NCBI GenBank assembly: GCA_036771835.1
Contig: DAIPGN010000001.1
Location: forward strand, 336,236-400,235
DNA length: 64,000 nucleotides
Direction: 5' to 3'
DNA from: UBA4877 sp002399285
Lineage (GTDB): Bacteria; Bacillota; Thermoanaerobacteria; Thermoanaerobacterales; UBA4877
Positions 62,606 to 64,000 of the stretch are shown one piece after another. The notes under the pieces were generated by a model. The model saw nothing but the letters and a program-made list of their open reading frames with translations, did no database searches and was not told the DNA's origin. Position numbers and translations under genes: made by a program. Positions within the stretch are counted from its first letter, which is position 1; every line of letters starts with the position of its first letter.

Positions 62606-62878
62606 TTGGATCGCCCCACCTATACTTAATATTTTTTATAACAATTACCAACCTTCCAGTCCCTATTGATGCCAATGCCGAATCTTCAAGCAGACAGCCC
62701 TTAAAATCGAATATACGTTATACCTCTATATAATATGTGATTTTTTTATCGTGTATTATACCTCCTCACACAAAAATAAAAGCTACCCTAAAAAAGCAGA
62801 AGCTTGTTATTCAGACAAAATACTGTTTTATATGTATGAGAAGTTAGGTAATAAAAGATGCTGACCGATAGTCTAGCG
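62606..62878. other. Gap between the CPBP protease and DUF3006 genes
   Basis: 273 bp. On the minus strand a weak AAGCT/AGCTT hairpin followed by TTTATTTTT (about 62783-62812) may terminate the protease gene. GGTATAAT at about 62755-62762 could be a -10 element for the DUF3006-MBL pair but lacks a clear -35. I see no gene. Confidence 0.35.
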
Positions 62879-63655
62879 TTAAGAAACTTTCGTGATAGCG
62901 GTTCTTTTTATCAGAAGGAACGCTATCAAGCAGGCGAAGGCCGCTGTTATGATTCCCGTTTCTCCAACGAAGTAATGACTTATGCCGTTTCCTGTAAGGG
63001 GCGAAAATATAATCTGGTCAAAATAGTTGTGAGCGGCATGCAGAAGAATCGCGGGCCAGACACTTTGGGATTTCAGCCGTAGGATTCCCAGTATAGCGGC
63101 AACCGCGAGAATCTCAATGGTAAATACGGGAAGCTGATACCAGACGGGGGTGTCCGCCTGATAAAGACCCGCTATCATAAGGGGAAAATGCCATACGGCC
63201 CAAATCAGTCCGCTCAGTAAAAATGCGGTTTTCACATGCCATACTTCAGCCATTTTAGGTAGCAAAAATCCACGCCATCCGATTTCCTCACCGGCCGCTG
63301 TCAGCAGTGACGAAGGAATCAGCAAAAGCAATGTGCCGACAGAATCCGTGAAAAGACTCCCGTTGAACATTCTTCCCGCTGTAATCCAGAAAGCCCCATA
63401 GGAAAGCCCTAAATATAGGAATGGGATCAGAACCGCTGCAGCAATATAAATAAATTTACACCTGCACCAGCCTAAAATTTTTACTCCGTGATAATATACG
63501 ATCTGGACAATAAAAGCCGCGATTGCAGGACAGAACATAAGAATCGACGTCATACCAGCTGCCGATTCGCCACCCGCAATCCTTATGTAGTAGCAAATAC
63601 CACTCAAAATGAATGTAATTATCAAAAACAGTGTGATTGCTTTCTTACCCTTCAC
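62879..63655 (-). CDS. CPBP-family intramembrane glutamic protease (CAAX protease-like)
   Basis: A 258-aa membrane protein with about seven to eight hydrophobic segments. The catalytic motifs are AAGEEIGWRGFLLPKM near residue 128 (EExxxR), IWAVWHFPLMIAG near 157 (FxxxH) and LLHAAHNYFDQI near 211 (HxxxN). Family members are prenyl-protease relatives often involved in bacteriocin self-immunity; no bacteriocin genes are visible nearby. GTG at 63655 follows GAGG; a GTG at 63667 lies inside that site. It sits next to the repeat-like region at the right edge. Confidence 0.9.
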   Translation of the reverse strand: MKGKKAITLFLIITFILSGICYYIRIAGGESAAGMTSILMFCPAIAAFIVQIVYYHGVKILGWCRCKFIYIAAAVLIPFLYLGLSYGAFWITAGRMFNGSLFTDSVGTLLLLIPSSLLTAAGEEIGWRGFLLPKMAEVWHVKTAFLLSGLIWAVWHFPLMIAGLYQADTPVWYQLPVFTIEILAVAAILGILRLKSQSVWPAILLHAAHNYFDQIIFSPLTGNGISHYFVGETGIITAAFACLIAFLLIKRTAITKVS

Positions 63656-63774
63656 TTTGCACCTCACTATCTATGGCTTTCAAGCACTCAACATTATATC
63701 AAAAAAATCCCATTAAAACAAGGGGCTTGAATTACGAGATATCTACCCATTCATCTATAGGTTATTTACAAAAA

Positions 63775-63930
63775 TAGCACGTGTGCAGTGAAATTGATGC
63801 TGTGCGGCAGTAATATTACTTCGTAGTGGTATTGCCCCCTGCGGTCGCAGCGATATTTTATTCGCCTCCAGCACTGGGCGAAGCCCAATATCACCGGTGC
63901 AGCCAATATCACTCGCCAAAGCCGAATAGA
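63775..63930. repeat. Hairpin-rich intergenic element (degenerate AATATCAC repeats)
   Basis: No frame is apparent. GATATT (63851-63856 region) pairs with AATATC about 35 nt on, enclosing TTCGCC/GGCGAA. The short unit AATATCAC or its near variants (GATATT, AATATTAC) recurs at least four times, including CCAATATCAC twice about 19 bp apart near 63886-63914. This resembles small palindromic intergenic repeats found in many clostridial genomes; without the genome I cannot show copy number. Confidence 0.4.
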
Positions 63931-63935
63931 GTTGA

Positions 63936-63966
63936 AAAAACCGCTGATAAAGTCAGCGGTTTTTAT
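63936..63966. terminator. Strong intrinsic terminator
   Basis: AAAAACCGCTGA pairs perfectly with TCAGCGGTTTTT around TAAAG, a 12-bp stem with T/A tracts on both sides, so it can act in both directions. No gene ends directly at it inside the window. Confidence 0.75.
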
Positions 63967-63979
63967 GGTGGGGGGCTCG

Positions 63980-64000
63980 ACAGGCTGCGACGCAGCCTGT
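63980..64000. repeat. Perfect 21-bp palindrome at the right edge
   Basis: ACAGGCTGCG and CGCAGCCTGT flank a single central A at 63990. The palindrome reaches the last base, so it may be longer. Confidence 0.6.

Noticed and set aside
62858..63082. 74-codon plus-strand frame opposite the CPBP protease end
   Set aside because: Shadow of the protease gene, which has all three catalytic motifs.
1..64000. CRISPR arrays, rRNA, prophage or intact insertion sequences
   Set aside because: No regularly spaced direct repeats, rRNA signatures, transposase or phage structural genes were found on reading both strands.

Overview
The window looks like chromosome of an anaerobic, endospore-forming member of the Clostridia. 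The evidence is sporulation-type genes (a SpoVD-like penicillin-binding protein, SpoVB, a YhcN/YlaJ lipoprotein, a YtpB-type terpene synthase), an NADH-linked [FeFe]-hydrogenase, strong AGGAGG-type ribosome binding sites with many TTG/GTG starts, and an AT-rich composition. I see no rRNA, CRISPR array, prophage or intact insertion sequence. No species assignment is claimed.

Layout. (1) 1-5240, minus: the division and cell-wall (dcw) cluster mraZ-rsmH-ftsL-spoVD/pbp-murE; murE runs off the left edge, and tandem 10-bp MraZ-type boxes precede mraZ. (2) 5.3-18.3 kb: an M16 peptidase pair, an MFS protein, a sporulation lipoprotein, ychF, the iscS-thiI sulfur-transfer pair, a secreted protein of unknown function, a NifU-like scaffold, spoVB, a DUF441 protein and a second MFS protein. 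(3) 18.4-27.8 kb: a nitrate/sulfonate/taurine-type ABC importer, a DUF255 (YyaL) protein, an Mrp-type Fe-S ATPase, an iron-dependent alcohol dehydrogenase, PolX and an endonuclease III-like glycosylase. (4) 27.8-36.2 kb, plus: DRTGG - HATPase - HydS-like [FeFe]-hydrogenase-related protein - DRTGG - PHP, then NuoE-like - HATPase/ferredoxin fusion - NuoF-like - HydA. The last part is an electron-bifurcating hydrogenase; the first part reads as its redox or H2 sensing module. (5) 36.4-42 kb: a PaaK-like adenylate-forming enzyme, a polyprenyl diphosphate synthase convergent with a YtpB-like sesquarterpene synthase, glutamate racemase and an SDR dehydrogenase. (6) 42-47.6 kb: a MarR-controlled heterodimeric ABC exporter with a readable promoter/operator, divergent from an ECF S-component plus methyltransferase pair behind a structured leader RNA. 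(7) 47.7-54.8 kb, minus: a cobalamin riboswitch controlling bchI-like, chlD-like and cobN-like chelatase genes. (8) 54.9-60.3 kb: an NTF2-like protein, four tRNA genes (two Ala, two Val) and a GntR-controlled mannose-family PTS operon with a SIS protein. (9) 60.4-64 kb: acylphosphatase, a 28-codon ORF overlapping comB, a secreted ComEC-like hydrolase with a DUF3006 partner, a CPBP protease, and a hairpin-rich repeat-like region at the right edge.

How it fits together: the hydrogenase would reoxidise NADH and ferredoxin during fermentation; the Fe-S and sulfur-transfer genes support such enzymes; the B12-riboswitch chelatase operon most likely supplies cobalt insertion for cobalamin. In many genes the longest open frame starts at a GTG or ATG lying inside the Shine-Dalgarno sequence of the true start; I give the shorter start where the ribosome binding site decides it.
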